From Streptomyces bambusae (lineage in GTDB: Bacteria > Actinomycetota > Actinomycetes > Streptomycetales > Streptomycetaceae), in contig NZ_JAJAUZ010000003.1 in assembly GCF_020532645.1 (NCBI RefSeq), forward strand, positions 62,001-126,000: DNA of 64,000 nt, written 5' to 3'. Under the pieces are notes generated by a model, which was not told where the DNA came from, ran no database searches, and saw nothing but the letters and a program-made list of their open reading frames with translations. Numbering within the stretch: position 1 is the first letter of the stretch; each line of letters begins with the position of its first letter. The position numbers and the translations under genes are program-made. Of the stretch, positions 49,058 through 58,359 are shown in pieces.

Positions 49058-51838
49058 TCAGGTGCCGTCACCCCGCTGCGGCTGCCTCCCGCCGGTCAGC
49101 ACACGGACGGCGGTGACCTTGTACTCCGGGCAGGACGTGACCGGGTCGGCGTGGCCGGAGGTGAGCCGGTTCACGCCGCTCGCGGGGAAGTGGAAGGCGC
49201 AGAACACCTGGCCGGGGGCGGTCTCCGTGGTGACCCGGGCGGTCAGGCGGGCCCGGCCGTGGCGGCTTTCCACCGTCACCCGCTCGCCGTTGCGGACCCC
49301 GTGCCGCGCCGCGTCGTCCGGGTGGACGTCCAGGCGGTCCACCGGGTCCAGGGCGCGGTTGCCGCTGCGCCGGGTCATGCTCCCGGAGTTGTAGTGGGCC
49401 CAGCGCCGGCCGGTGACCAGGATCAGCGGATAGGCGTCGTCCGGAGATTCCCCGGGCGGCAGGTACGGCACGACCGCCAGGTGGGCGAGCCCGTCCGCCG
49501 TGGCGAACCGTTCCTCGTACAGCTTCGGAGTGCCGGGACCGGCAGGGTCCGGACAGGGCCAGGCCACGGCCCCCTCGCGGTCGAGGCGTTCGTGTGTCAG
49601 ACCCGCGAACACCGGTGCGGTGCGGGCGCACTCGGCGAGCGCTGCCGCGGGCGTCGGGCATCCGAGGTCACGCCCCATCGCCGCTGCGACCGCATGGAGG
49701 GCGTCGAAATCGGTGCGGGCCCGGCCGGGCGGCCGGATCGCGGGCCGGACCCGCTGGAAGCGCCGGTCGAAGTTGACGAAGGTGCCGTCCTTCTCCAGCC
49801 AGGACGCCGCCGGCAGGACGAGGTCGGCTCGACGGGTGGTCCGTGACGGGAACAGTTCGCTGCAGACGACGAACGGGCAGGCATCCAGAGCCCGTTCCAC
49901 GCTTCCGGTGTCGGGGTCGGTGGCACAGACGTCCTCGCCGAGGATCCACAGCGCCCGCAGCGTGCCGGCGCGTGCGGCGGCGAACATCTCCGGGATCCGC
50001 AGGCCGGGCCGCGCCGGGACGGGCACGCCCCAGACCGCCTCGGCCCGGGCCCGGGCCGCCGCATCGGTCACCTTGCCGTATCCGGGCAGGACGTCGGGGA
50101 GGGCCCCCATGTCGGACGCCCCCTGGACGTTGTTCTGGCCGCGCAGCGGGTTCACGCCGTGGCCCCGGGCGGTGCCCACGGCTCCGCGCAGGACGGCGAG
50201 GTTGGCCAGCGTCCGCACCCCGTCGGTGCCGTGCAGGTGCTCGGTGACGCCGAGACCGTAGACGATGGCGGGACGTTCGGCCCGCCCGTACAGCCGGGCG
50301 GCGGCGACCAGATCCGCCGCCGGTACGCCCGTGAGGTCCGCGACGCGCTCGGGGGTGTAGGCGGAGACCAACTCGGCGAGTTCGGTCACGCCGCTCGCAC
50401 GCTCCCGCAGGAACGCGTGGTCCACCAGGTCCTCGGCGAGCAGGACGTGCGCCAGCCCGTGGAAGAGCGCGACGTTGCTCCCGGGCCGCGGGCGCAGGTG
50501 GACGTCCGCGTGCCGGGCCAGGCCCACCTCGCGGGGGTCGGCGACCACGAGCCGGGCTCCGCGCAGTGCACTGTTCAACAGCCGTGCCCCGACGACCGGG
50601 TGGGCTTCGACGGGGTTGGCGCCTACCACCAGCAGGCAGTCGGACCGGACCACGTCGTCGAAGGGGTCGGTACCGCCGGAGAGGCCGAAGGAGGCCACCA
50701 GCCCGGCGGCCGAGGGTGCGTGGCACAGCCGCGAGCAGTTGTCGATGTTGTTGGTGCCGATCACGGTCCGCGTGAACTTCTGGAAGAGGTAGTTCTCCTC
50801 GTTGGTGGCACGGGCGGAGGAGATGGCCGCCACCGAGTCCGGACCGCCCGCGGCGACGGCCTCCGTCAGGCGTCTGGCGAGGTGGGCGACGGCGGTGTCC
50901 CAGTCGACGGGCACGAGCCGCCCGTCCTGACGCAGCAGCGGAGTGGTGAGACGCTCCGGCGAGACGGCGAACCCGTGCGCGAAGCGGCCCTTCGCGCAGG
51001 CGTGCCCGTGGTTGACGGGCCCGTCCGGCGCGGGCAGCACGGCCGCGACCGCTCCGTTGCGGACGGCCACGTCGAGTGTGCAGCCGACCCCGCAGAAGCC
51101 GCAGGTCGTACGGATGACGTCGGGCGCGGCAGGGTCGCCGGGACCCGGCCGCAGGAGTTCCCCGGACGTGAGGCCGCCGTCGGTTCCGGGACCGGTGATG
51201 GCTCCCGTGGGGCAGGTGTCGACGCAGCCTCCGCACGACACGCAGTCCGACTCCGCCCACGGCCCGCCCGTTCCGGGTGCGACCACGGTGTCCGGGCCGC
51301 GTCCGGTCAGGGTGATCGCGAAGGTTCCCTGGACCTCGGCGCACATGCGGACGCACCGTCCGCAGGCGATGCACAGGTCCCGGTCGAGCCGCACGTACGG
51401 GTGCGAGTCGTCCCGGCCCCGGCCGCCGGCTCCGCGCGCCTCGTCCGGTCCGAGCCCCAAGGTCCGGCAGACCCGGGCCAGTTCGGAGGGTGATCCGGGG
51501 CCGAGGGCGTGCGGAGGAAGGGCCGAGACGATCGTCCGTACGGCGTCCCGGCGCAGCTCCGCGAGTCCGGCGGCGTCGGTCGACACCCGCGCCCCGGCTG
51601 TGGCCGGTGTGACGCATGCGGCGACCAGCCGCCCGTTCTCCCGCACCAGGCAGGTGCGGCACGAACCGGCCGGGGTCAGACGGGAGTCGGAGCAGAGGGC
51701 GGGAAGGTCCACGCCGGCAGCGGTGGCGGCGTCGAGGAGTGATGCTCCCTCGGAGACCTCGACGGTCAGGTCGTCGACGTCGAGAGCCACCGGGCGCCCG
51801 GCCCCGGTCACTGCCCCCGCCCGGCTGGGTCCGGTCAT
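49058..51838 (-). CDS. NAD-linked formate dehydrogenase, molybdenum/tungsten alpha subunit
   Basis: 926 residues from ATG 51838, overlapping the beta-subunit stop by ATGA. Domains in order: 2Fe-2S ferredoxin-like (about 15-85; CSDSRLTPAGSCRTCLV), His-Cys region, two 4Fe-4S motifs (CIACGRCVRMCAEV and CVSCGGCVDTCPTGAI), the catalytic-domain 4Fe-4S site (CGFCGVGC), the molybdopterin domain with active-site C372 in DNCSRLCHAPS, and a C-terminal molydopterin-binding domain (YNSGSMTRRSGN). Cys, not selenocysteine. Oxidises formate to CO2 with electrons passed to the beta subunit and NAD+. Accessory fdhD and cofactor genes are not in the window. Confidence 0.93.
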   Translation of the reverse strand: MTGPSRAGAVTGAGRPVALDVDDLTVEVSEGASLLDAATAAGVDLPALCSDSRLTPAGSCRTCLVRENGRLVAACVTPATAGARVSTDAAGLAELRRDAVRTIVSALPPHALGPGSPSELARVCRTLGLGPDEARGAGGRGRDDSHPYVRLDRDLCIACGRCVRMCAEVQGTFAITLTGRGPDTVVAPGTGGPWAESDCVSCGGCVDTCPTGAITGPGTDGGLTSGELLRPGPGDPAAPDVIRTTCGFCGVGCTLDVAVRNGAVAAVLPAPDGPVNHGHACAKGRFAHGFAVSPERLTTPLLRQDGRLVPVDWDTAVAHLARRLTEAVAAGGPDSVAAISSARATNEENYLFQKFTRTVIGTNNIDNCSRLCHAPSAAGLVASFGLSGGTDPFDDVVRSDCLLVVGANPVEAHPVVGARLLNSALRGARLVVADPREVGLARHADVHLRPRPGSNVALFHGLAHVLLAEDLVDHAFLRERASGVTELAELVSAYTPERVADLTGVPAADLVAAARLYGRAERPAIVYGLGVTEHLHGTDGVRTLANLAVLRGAVGTARGHGVNPLRGQNNVQGASDMGALPDVLPGYGKVTDAAARARAEAVWGVPVPARPGLRIPEMFAAARAGTLRALWILGEDVCATDPDTGSVERALDACPFVVCSELFPSRTTRRADLVLPAASWLEKDGTFVNFDRRFQRVRPAIRPPGRARTDFDALHAVAAAMGRDLGCPTPAAALAECARTAPVFAGLTHERLDREGAVAWPCPDPAGPGTPKLYEERFATADGLAHLAVVPYLPPGESPDDAYPLILVTGRRWAHYNSGSMTRRSGNRALDPVDRLDVHPDDAARHGVRNGERVTVESRHGRARLTARVTTETAPGQVFCAFHFPASGVNRLTSGHADPVTSCPEYKVTAVRVLTGGRQPQRGDGT

Positions 51839-53529
51839 GACAGCCAGCCTTCCGGGAACCGGGGGCCGTAGGCCCGGGCGAGGCTCCGCACGGCTGCCGG
51901 CAGCCGCTTCCCGAACGCACACAGGCTCGCCTCTTCCAGCACGTGCGCGAGCCGGGTCCAGTCCTCGCCGGGGTCGCCCCCCGCTGCCGCCAGCTCCAGC
52001 CCCGCGCGGGTGCCGACGCGGCAGGGCGAGCAGGCGCCGCAGCTCTCCGCGGCTGCGAACTGCCAGATGTGGCACAGGACATCGGCCGGATCGAGGGAGT
52101 CGTCGAAGGCGACGAGCCCGCCGTGACCGAGGGCGGCTCCCCGGCCGGACAGGTCCGCGTCGGTCAGCGCCACGTCCAGGCGGTCCCCGGGCAGGAACCC
52201 GCCCAGCGGGCCGCCGATCTGCACGACGGCCGGCCGTGCGCCGTCCTTCAGCCCGCCGCCCAGACCCGACACGATGTGCTCGACGCGGGTGCCGAGTTCG
52301 ACCTCGTACACGCCCGGCCGGGCGAAGCGCTCCGAGAGGCTGACGAGCTTGGTGCCGGGTTCGGAGGGCGTCCCGCGCCGGGCGTACGCGGCACCGCCCC
52401 GGCTGACGATCCAGGGCAGTGCGGCCAGCGTCTCCACGTTGCCCACCACCGTCGGGGCGTTCCACAGTCCCTGCTCGGTCGGGTACGGAGGCCGCGGGCG
52501 GGCGCATCCCCGACCGCCTTCGAGGCTTGCGATCAGTGCTGTCTCCTCGCCGGCGACGTAGGACCCGTGGCCGGCGCACACCACGATGTCCAGAGCACGG
52601 CCCGTGCCGTGCACGTCGGACCCGAAATGCCCCTGCAAGTAAGCCTCTTCACAGGCACTGCGCAGCGCGGAGAGCGCCGCCGGGTACTCGGAGCGGACCA
52701 GGACCCGGCCGCTGGCGGCCCCGCAGGCGAAGCAGGCCAGTGCCAGGCCGGCGAGGACGCGTTGCGGGTGCTGCTCCATCAGGAGCCGGTCGGCGTACGA
52801 ACCGGGGTCCCCCTCGTCGCCGTTGGCCACGACCACGGGGGCGGCCGACCGGGGGACCGCCCGCCATTTCGAGGCCACGCGGTATCCGGCACCGCCGCGG
52901 CCCCGCAGGCCGGACGCGTCCACCTGGGTGTGGACCTCGGCCGGCGACGAAGCCGTGACGGTGCGCCGCCAGACCTCCCACGGGTCTTCCGTCTCCGGGC
53001 CGCTCCCCAGGAGCACCGGGTCGCCGGTGGTGTCGGCACCGGGAATCGGCGGCGCCGCGGGCGGCACCCGCCCCGCAAACTGGCCGGTCAGCGTGGGGCC
53101 CGTGCAGGCCGTGTCCCCGTCGAGCGCTGCGGGGGCCGCATAGCAGTGCCCCAGGCAGCGCACGGCCTGGACCGAGACCGCCCCGTCGGGGGAGACTTCG
53201 CCGACGCGGACGCCCAGCTGCCGTTCCACGGCGTCGAGCGGTCGCCCGCCGGTCGCCGCGAAGCATGCCGCGCCGGTGCAGGCACGGACGTGGCGCCGGC
53301 CGTGCGGGGCTGCCAGGTCGGCGTAGAACGTGGCGGGTCCGAGCGCCGAGGCGGCGGGCAGGCCCAGCCGGTCCGCGACGGGCCGGGACCACTGCGTGCC
53401 GTCGCTCGGGTTCCCGAGCCGGGCCCGCGCCAGGTCGTCCAGCAGCCGGTCGCCCGGCCGCCCCCTGCGTGCCGCGAGCGCGCGGAGCGCGTCGAACCGG
53501 GCCCCGTCGGACCCCTGCCGCTCGTCCAT
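51835..53529 (-). CDS. Formate dehydrogenase beta subunit (NuoE-NuoF fusion type)
   Basis: 564 residues from ATG 53529. The N-terminal NuoE-like 2Fe-2S domain has CTGAACF and RCLGHC; the NuoF-like part has the FMN/NADH loop GLRGRGGAGY, NGDEGDPGSYADR and the GEETALIASLEG motif; a SLBB segment and the 4Fe-4S site ESCGACSPCRVGTRAG..CAFGK follow. This is the diaphorase module of soluble NAD-dependent formate dehydrogenases. A DevR-type box is 85 bp upstream, so formate oxidation may be induced under low oxygen. Confidence 0.93.
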   Translation of the reverse strand: MDERQGSDGARFDALRALAARRGRPGDRLLDDLARARLGNPSDGTQWSRPVADRLGLPAASALGPATFYADLAAPHGRRHVRACTGAACFAATGGRPLDAVERQLGVRVGEVSPDGAVSVQAVRCLGHCYAAPAALDGDTACTGPTLTGQFAGRVPPAAPPIPGADTTGDPVLLGSGPETEDPWEVWRRTVTASSPAEVHTQVDASGLRGRGGAGYRVASKWRAVPRSAAPVVVANGDEGDPGSYADRLLMEQHPQRVLAGLALACFACGAASGRVLVRSEYPAALSALRSACEEAYLQGHFGSDVHGTGRALDIVVCAGHGSYVAGEETALIASLEGGRGCARPRPPYPTEQGLWNAPTVVGNVETLAALPWIVSRGGAAYARRGTPSEPGTKLVSLSERFARPGVYEVELGTRVEHIVSGLGGGLKDGARPAVVQIGGPLGGFLPGDRLDVALTDADLSGRGAALGHGGLVAFDDSLDPADVLCHIWQFAAAESCGACSPCRVGTRAGLELAAAGGDPGEDWTRLAHVLEEASLCAFGKRLPAAVRSLARAYGPRFPEGWLS

Positions 53530-53613
53530 GCCTCCTCCACCGAGAGAAGAGCCTGCTCACCACCACCCTGACCCGTCCCGCCGCGGAGCGCGAGTGCCGT
53601 CCGGGGTCCTGAG

Positions 53614-53628
53614 GGGACCGTTCGGCCC
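53614..53628. promoter_or_regulatory. DevR/OsdR-type box upstream of the formate dehydrogenase operon
   Basis: GGGACCGTTCGGCCC fits GGGNC-N5-GNCCC, 85 bp upstream of the beta-subunit start; the identical 15-mer occurs at 61241. Confidence 0.55.
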
Positions 53629-53773
53629 TGGCGGACCGCAGCGACCCGTGGTGTCATGAAAGTGACGGAAGGAGCCCCTGAGAGGATGCGGAGGAGCGGC
53701 TGACGGCCGTGCACCGCACGATCAGGATCCGCGAGAAGCGGGTGGGCTCCTTCCGCCGACGCGTCCGCGCACG

Positions 53774-54226
53774 TCAGGTGCGTGGACCGATTTCGTCCTG
53801 CGGGCCGGGAGGCTCGTCGAGGATGCTCCAGGCGACCGGACCGAGCAGGTCCGCGAGCCGGCGGAAGACATCCATCAGGAGGTCGTCCAGGGACAGCATC
53901 CCCACGACGTGCTCCCCGTCGAGGACGGGGAGGCGCCGGACGCCGCTGCGGCGGAACGTCCGGTAGGCGCTCTCGACGTCGTCGGCAGCGCCCACGGTCA
54001 CGGCCGGACTGCTCATGATCTTCCCGACCGGCTCGCCGTGGCCGAGCGCGACCGTCACGGCACGCAGCGCGACGTCACGATCGGTGACGACACCGCGCGG
54101 CTCTCCATCTTCCACGACGACCAGGCATCCGACGCCGTGGACCTCCATCAGCCTGGCCGCCTCACGGATGGTCGTCGTGGGAGTGACGGAGACAGCGGGC
54201 ACGGACATCGCGGCGGACACTTTCAT
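53774..54226 (-). CDS. CBS-pair protein, hypoxic response protein 1-like
   Basis: 150 residues from ATG 54226. Two CBS motifs, MSVPAVSVTPTTTIREAARL..GVVTDRDVALRAV and [33 protein letters not shown], without a BON domain. Size and wording resemble Mycobacterium Hrp1 (Rv2626c). Last gene of a three-gene CBS operon running from 55607. Confidence 0.87.
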   Translation of the reverse strand: MKVSAAMSVPAVSVTPTTTIREAARLMEVHGVGCLVVVEDGEPRGVVTDRDVALRAVTVALGHGEPVGKIMSSPAVTVGAADDVESAYRTFRRSGVRRLPVLDGEHVVGMLSLDDLLMDVFRRLADLLGPVAWSILDEPPGPQDEIGPRT

Positions 54227-54304
54227 GTCGGACTCCTTTCCGCGGACGCGGGTCTTCGGGGGCCATGGAAGGTCCGGCCGCCGGGGGAGGGGCCGGCCCC
54301 TGGG

Positions 54305-54964
54305 TCAGCCGCCCGTACCGGTGTCGTCCGTCTCCCAGGCGAGCTTCTCCGTCACGCGGACGACGCCGTCGACGGTGCGGCACAGCCGTTCGATCACGGG
54401 GATGAGGCTCCGGAAGCCCACCGCCCCGCGCAGGGTCACCTGTCCGTCCACCACGTCGACCGACACGGCGGCGGGATCGAGGTGCAGGGTGCGGTCGAGC
54501 ACGTCCCCGGTGATCTCGTGGCGGATGGCGTCGTCGTCGCGGAGGAAGACGCGCAGCAGGTCCCCCCGGGTGACGATGCCGACGAGGACGTCGCCCTCGT
54601 CGACGACGAGCAGCCGCTTGACGCGCTGGCTCTCCATGAGCCGGGCGGCTTCCGCGACGGTCCAGTCCGGCCGCGCGCAGACCGCCGGTCCCGACATCAG
54701 CTCCTCGGCCCGAGTGCCGGCGGCCTTGCCGCTCTCCCACGGCTCGGGCTTCGGCAACGACCGGAACCAGTCGCCCTGGTCGGCGGGTTTCGGGAGCAGG
54801 TCGCCCTCGGAGATCACCCCGAGCGGATGCCCGGCGGGGTCGGTGACCGCCACGGCCGACACGTCGTGCTCGGCGAGCGTGCGGACGACGTCCTTGAACG
54901 TCGCGTGCCGGGGGACGGTGACGACCTCGCGGGTCATCAGTTCGCGCACTTCTCGGTGCCTCAC
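54305..54964 (-). CDS. CBS-pair protein with BON domain
   Basis: 219 residues from GTG 54964. CBS1 MTREVVTVPRHATFKDVVRT, CBS2 MSGPAVCARPDWTVAEAARL..GIVTRGDLLRVFLRDD and a BON tail (LDPAAVSVDVVDGQVTLRGA). A longer acidic/aromatic insert (KPADQGDWFRSLPKPEPWES) separates the CBS motifs. Middle gene of the three-gene operon; 40 nt from its upstream neighbour. Confidence 0.88.
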   Translation of the reverse strand: MRHREVRELMTREVVTVPRHATFKDVVRTLAEHDVSAVAVTDPAGHPLGVISEGDLLPKPADQGDWFRSLPKPEPWESGKAAGTRAEELMSGPAVCARPDWTVAEAARLMESQRVKRLLVVDEGDVLVGIVTRGDLLRVFLRDDDAIRHEITGDVLDRTLHLDPAAVSVDVVDGQVTLRGAVGFRSLIPVIERLCRTVDGVVRVTEKLAWETDDTGTGG

Positions 54965-55004
54965 GGTGTCTTCCTTCCCGTCGTGTCAGTGGCCTGGTGC
55001 TCCG

Positions 55005-55607
55005 TCAGGCCGGTACGCGCGCGTGCAGCCGGGCCGTGACGTCGACGACGCCGGGGACGGCTCGCGCGATGTGGACGAGCACGTCCGTCAGCGCCGGGTC
55101 GGGGACCTCGCCCTCCAGCCGTACGACTCCGTGGTCGACGTGGATGTGCAGGAGGGCCGATCCGGCGGGGACCAGCCGTGCCGTGAGCAGTTCCCGCAGT
55201 TCCTCGGCGACGTCCGCGTCGGGGCGGAGGTAGATCTTCAGCAGGTCGCCGCGGCTGACGACGCCGACGAGCCGGTCCTCGTCGTCGACGACCGGCAGCC
55301 GCTTGAAGGGGCCCTTCGCCATCAGCCGCGCGGCGCCGGCGATCGTGGTGCCCACCGGTACGGTGACCGGTGGTGCCGTCATCAGCTGCTCGGCCGTGGC
55401 GTGGTGCGACTCGTCCGTGCCCGCCGCCATGGCCAGGAGGTCGGCCTCGGAGACGACGCCGATGAGCCGGCCTCCGGCCGACACGACGGGCAGGGAGCCG
55501 AAGCCCCACCGCTGCATGGTCGAGACGACGTCGTGGACCGGTGCTCCGGGGCCCACGGAGACGACGGCGTGCGTCATGACGTCGTCCACGGTGCGCAAGT
55601 GCTTCAT
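55005..55607 (-). CDS. CBS-pair protein with BON domain
   Basis: 200 residues from ATG 55607 with GGAGG 4-5 nt upstream. CBS1 MTHAVVSVGPGAPVHDVVST, CBS2 MTAPPVTVPVGTTIAGAARL..GVVSRGDLLKIYLRPD, BON tail ALLHIHVDHGVVRLEGEVPD. First gene of the operon; DevR-type boxes are 63-99 bp upstream. Confidence 0.88.
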   Translation of the reverse strand: MKHLRTVDDVMTHAVVSVGPGAPVHDVVSTMQRWGFGSLPVVSAGGRLIGVVSEADLLAMAAGTDESHHATAEQLMTAPPVTVPVGTTIAGAARLMAKGPFKRLPVVDDEDRLVGVVSRGDLLKIYLRPDADVAEELRELLTARLVPAGSALLHIHVDHGVVRLEGEVPDPALTDVLVHIARAVPGVVDVTARLHARVPA

Positions 55608-55669
55608 GGTTCCTCCAGGGGCTGAGGTCCGTGCCCTCCCAGCGTGGAGTCGGCCGTGCGGCGGGAGTA

Positions 55670-55706
55670 GGGCCGACCGGACCCCGCTCCTGGGCTGACC
55701 GGTCCG
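55670..55706. promoter_or_regulatory. Tandem DevR/OsdR-type boxes upstream of the CBS triple operon
   Basis: GGGCCGACCGGACCC (55670-55684) plus a weaker GGGCTGACCGGTCCG (55692-55706), 22 bp apart. Confidence 0.5.
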
Positions 55707-55830
55707 GATTCCGCACGAGCTGCCGCTGTCCCTCCGGCGGGCGTCCGGGTCGCCGTGCGCGACGGCGCCCCTCCCCGGCGGCAGTGCGGCGGGTACGAGG
55801 CGTTCCGAGCCCAAGAGCGCGCGCGGCCCG

Positions 55831-56541
55831 TCAGTGCCCGGGGTGCCGGTCCGGGCCCTCGTGCCGCTGACTGTGGACCTGGGCCGCGATGACCGCGGCC
55901 TGGACGCGGCGCTCGACTCCCAGCTTGCCGAGCAGCCGGGAGATGTGGTTCTTGACGGTCTTCTCGGAGAGGTAGAGCCGCTTGGCGATCTGCTGGTTGG
56001 TGAGTCCTTCGCCGATCAGGTCCAGGACGGACCGCTCCCGTTCCGAGAGGTCGGCCAGCCGGGTGCCTTCGGGCTCCTGCACCGGCTCGGGGTCCCGCAG
56101 GGAGTGCATCAGGCGGGCGGTGGTGGCCGGGTCGAGCATGGACTGGCCGGTGGCGACCGTCCGCACGGCGGAGACCAGGTCGGAGCCCTTGATCTGCTTC
56201 AGCACGTATCCGGCGGCCCCGGCCATGATCGCGTCCAGCAGGGCGTCCTCGTCGTCGAACGAGGTCAGCATCAGGCAGGCCACGTCCGGCATCCGGGAGC
56301 GCAGCTCACGGCAGACGGCGATGCCGTTGCCGTCCGGCAGCCGGACGTCGAGCACGGCGACGTCCGGCCGCAGCGCCGGTCCGCGGGCCAGCGCCTGTTC
56401 CGCGGTGGCCGCTTCGCCCACGACGGTGATGTCCGGTTCGGCATCGAGGAGGTCGTGCAGCCCGCGCCGCACCACTTCGTGGTCGTCCACGAGGAACACC
56501 CTGATCGGCACCCCTGGTGAGGTGCCCTCTGCGTCGGCCAT
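55831..56541 (-). CDS. devR: NarL-family response regulator, DevR/OsdR-like
   Basis: 236 residues from ATG 56541. The receiver domain [20 protein letters not shown] with phospho-acceptor D65 in [14 protein letters not shown], and the LuxR helix-turn-helix [39 protein letters not shown] are almost word for word those of M. tuberculosis DosR. A variable 11-residue N-terminal extension and a 19-residue tail are added. It is the probable regulator that binds the GGGNC..GNCCC boxes across this window. The likely partner kinase is at 44 kb. It follows a CBS-BON gene by about 120 bp. Confidence 0.92.
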   Translation of the reverse strand: MADAEGTSPGVPIRVFLVDDHEVVRRGLHDLLDAEPDITVVGEAATAEQALARGPALRPDVAVLDVRLPDGNGIAVCRELRSRMPDVACLMLTSFDDEDALLDAIMAGAAGYVLKQIKGSDLVSAVRTVATGQSMLDPATTARLMHSLRDPEPVQEPEGTRLADLSERERSVLDLIGEGLTNQQIAKRLYLSEKTVKNHISRLLGKLGVERRVQAAVIAAQVHSQRHEGPDRHPGH

Positions 56542-56662
56542 GGTCGCCGCCTCTTCGGGACTGCGCTGCGCGGGTCGTCTACCGCATTGTCTCAGCCCCG
56601 GGGCCATCCGCATCCGAGAACCGGCTCTCCGCGGCGCGGCCCGCGCGGGGCCGCTGGCGACC

Positions 56663-57307
56663 CTACGCGGCCGAGGCGACCACCCCGTCGAGCTCCATCC
56701 GGACGTCCACGACACCCTCGACGGCGCGGACGGCGCGTGCGAGCAGGGGGACCAGCGCCCGGTCGCGAAGCGGGCCCCGGAGGGTGACGACGCCGTCCCG
56801 CACCGAGAAGTCCAGGGAGACGCCGGGTGCGAGTTCGGCCAGGACGACCTGGCGGATCTCCTCCTCCAGCTCCTCGTCCGGACGGAGGAACACCTTCAGG
56901 AGGTCGCTGCGGCTGACGACGCCCTCCAGCATGCCGAGGGCGTTCACCACCGGCAGGCGTTTGACCTGCTTGCGCGCCATGATCCGGGCGGCTTCGGCGA
57001 CGGTGGCGTCCGGGTGGACGGTGACGGCCGGGCTCGACATCAGCTCCTCGGCGAGGACGGCTCCGGCCTTGGACGCCTCGTCCAACTGCTCCGGCAGCCG
57101 GGGGTGCTCGCGGCGGAACTCCTCCTTCGGCAGGAGGTCGGCCTCGGAGACGACTCCCACGACGCGGCCCTCTCCTTCGAGCACGGGGACCGCGCTCACC
57201 TTCCACTCGTGCATGAGCTCGACGATCTCCTTGTACGACGCCTCGCGGCCGATGGCGACGGCGGTGTGCGTCATCACGTCACTGACGGTGTAGCGAGCTG
57301 CGGGCAT
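56663..57307 (-). CDS. CBS-pair protein with BON domain
   Basis: 214 residues from ATG 57307 with GGAG upstream. CBS1 [20 protein letters not shown], an acidic insert ([20 protein letters not shown]), CBS2 [39 protein letters not shown] tail [20 protein letters not shown]. Lies directly upstream of devR on the same strand, so the two may be co-transcribed from a promoter carrying DevR-type boxes. Confidence 0.88.
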   Translation of the reverse strand: MPAARYTVSDVMTHTAVAIGREASYKEIVELMHEWKVSAVPVLEGEGRVVGVVSEADLLPKEEFRREHPRLPEQLDEASKAGAVLAEELMSSPAVTVHPDATVAEAARIMARKQVKRLPVVNALGMLEGVVSRSDLLKVFLRPDEELEEEIRQVVLAELAPGVSLDFSVRDGVVTLRGPLRDRALVPLLARAVRAVEGVVDVRMELDGVVASAA

Positions 57308-57419
57308 GACCTGCTCCTTCGCCGTGTTTGCCGGTGGGCCCGGCCGCCGGTCCCTGGGCGCGGGCAGTGCCGGGCGGAACCCTCGTTCCATTCGAGCACC
57401 CGGGCGGCCGGGAGAGCAG

Positions 57420-57454
57420 GGGCCTTGTGGGCCGGGGCGGGGGCCGACCGGCCC
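57420..57454. promoter_or_regulatory. DevR/OsdR-type boxes upstream of the CBS-devR unit
   Basis: GGGCCGACCGGCCC (57441-57454) fits GGGNC-N4-GNCCC; a weaker GGGCC-N4-GGGCC copy starts at 57420, 21 bp away. They are 113-147 bp upstream of 57307, suggesting autoregulation of devR. Confidence 0.5.
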
Positions 57455-57458
57455 ATGG

Positions 57459-58331
57459 TTACCCGTCCAGCTGAGCCAGTTCCGCCGCGTCCAGCTCGAT
57501 GTCCGCGGCCCGGGCCGAGTCCTCGATCGATGCCGGGCGGCTGGCTCCCGGTACCGGGATGACCGCGGGGGAGCAGGCGAGGAGCCAGGCCAGGGCGATC
57601 TGCTGCGGGCTGGTTCCCCGTTCGGCCGCGATGCGGTGGAAGGCGGTGGCCTCGGAGGTCGGGCCGGACGGGCCGTCCAGGGAGCTGCGGGAGATGCCGC
57701 CCAGCGGGCTCCACGGCAGGAAGGCGAGGCCGAGGCGGGTGCTCAGCTCCAGTTCGGGCCGGGCGTCGCGGACCGCGGGGGAGTAGCGGTTCTGCACGGA
57801 GACGAGCGCGTCGCCGAGGATCGCGCGGGCTTCCAGGATCTGGCCGGTGGTGACGTTGGAGATCCCGGCGGCACGGATGGTGCCGGCGTCGACCAGGTCG
57901 CGCAGGGCGCCGACCGATTCGGCCCAGGGGACCGCCGGGTCGGGCTTGTGCAGCTGGTAGAGGCCGATGGCGTCCACGCCCAGCCGCCTGAGGGAGGCTT
58001 CGGCGGCGCGCTTGAGGTGGCCGGGCGTGCCCGTGACGGTCCAGCTGCCGTCGCCGGGTCGGCCCCGGCCGCCCTTGGTGGCGACGAGGACGCCGGAGGT
58101 GTCGCCGCCGTAGGAGGCGAGGGCGCGGGCGACGAGGAGTTCGTTGTGGCCGCGCTCGCCGGCGTGCCAGTGGTAGCTGTCGGCCGTGTCGATGAGGGTG
58201 ACCCCGGCGTCGAGGGCGGCGTGGACGGTCGCGACGGCCCGCCGCTCGTCCGGCCGGCCCTCGATGGACAGCGGCATGGCGCCCAGACCGATCGCGCTGA
58301 CGGTGGTGCGGCCCAGGGGGCGGTACTTCAT
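57459..58331 (-). CDS. Aldo/keto reductase
   Basis: 290 residues from ATG 58331 (MKYRPLGRTTVSAIGLGAMP). The catalytic Asp and Tyr lie in DTADSYHWH, the Lys in VLVATKGGRG, and His in YQLHKPDP; NADPH-binding residues are in the C-terminal GASRPASIEDS. Reduces carbonyls or oxidises alcohols; natural substrate unknown. Same strand as, and 28 bp after, the epimerase, but apparently not a core member of the dormancy set. Confidence 0.9.
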   Translation of the reverse strand: MKYRPLGRTTVSAIGLGAMPLSIEGRPDERRAVATVHAALDAGVTLIDTADSYHWHAGERGHNELLVARALASYGGDTSGVLVATKGGRGRPGDGSWTVTGTPGHLKRAAEASLRRLGVDAIGLYQLHKPDPAVPWAESVGALRDLVDAGTIRAAGISNVTTGQILEARAILGDALVSVQNRYSPAVRDARPELELSTRLGLAFLPWSPLGGISRSSLDGPSGPTSEATAFHRIAAERGTSPQQIALAWLLACSPAVIPVPGASRPASIEDSARAADIELDAAELAQLDG

Positions 58332-58359
58332 CGTGATTCCTTTTCCGGTCCGGAGAGGG

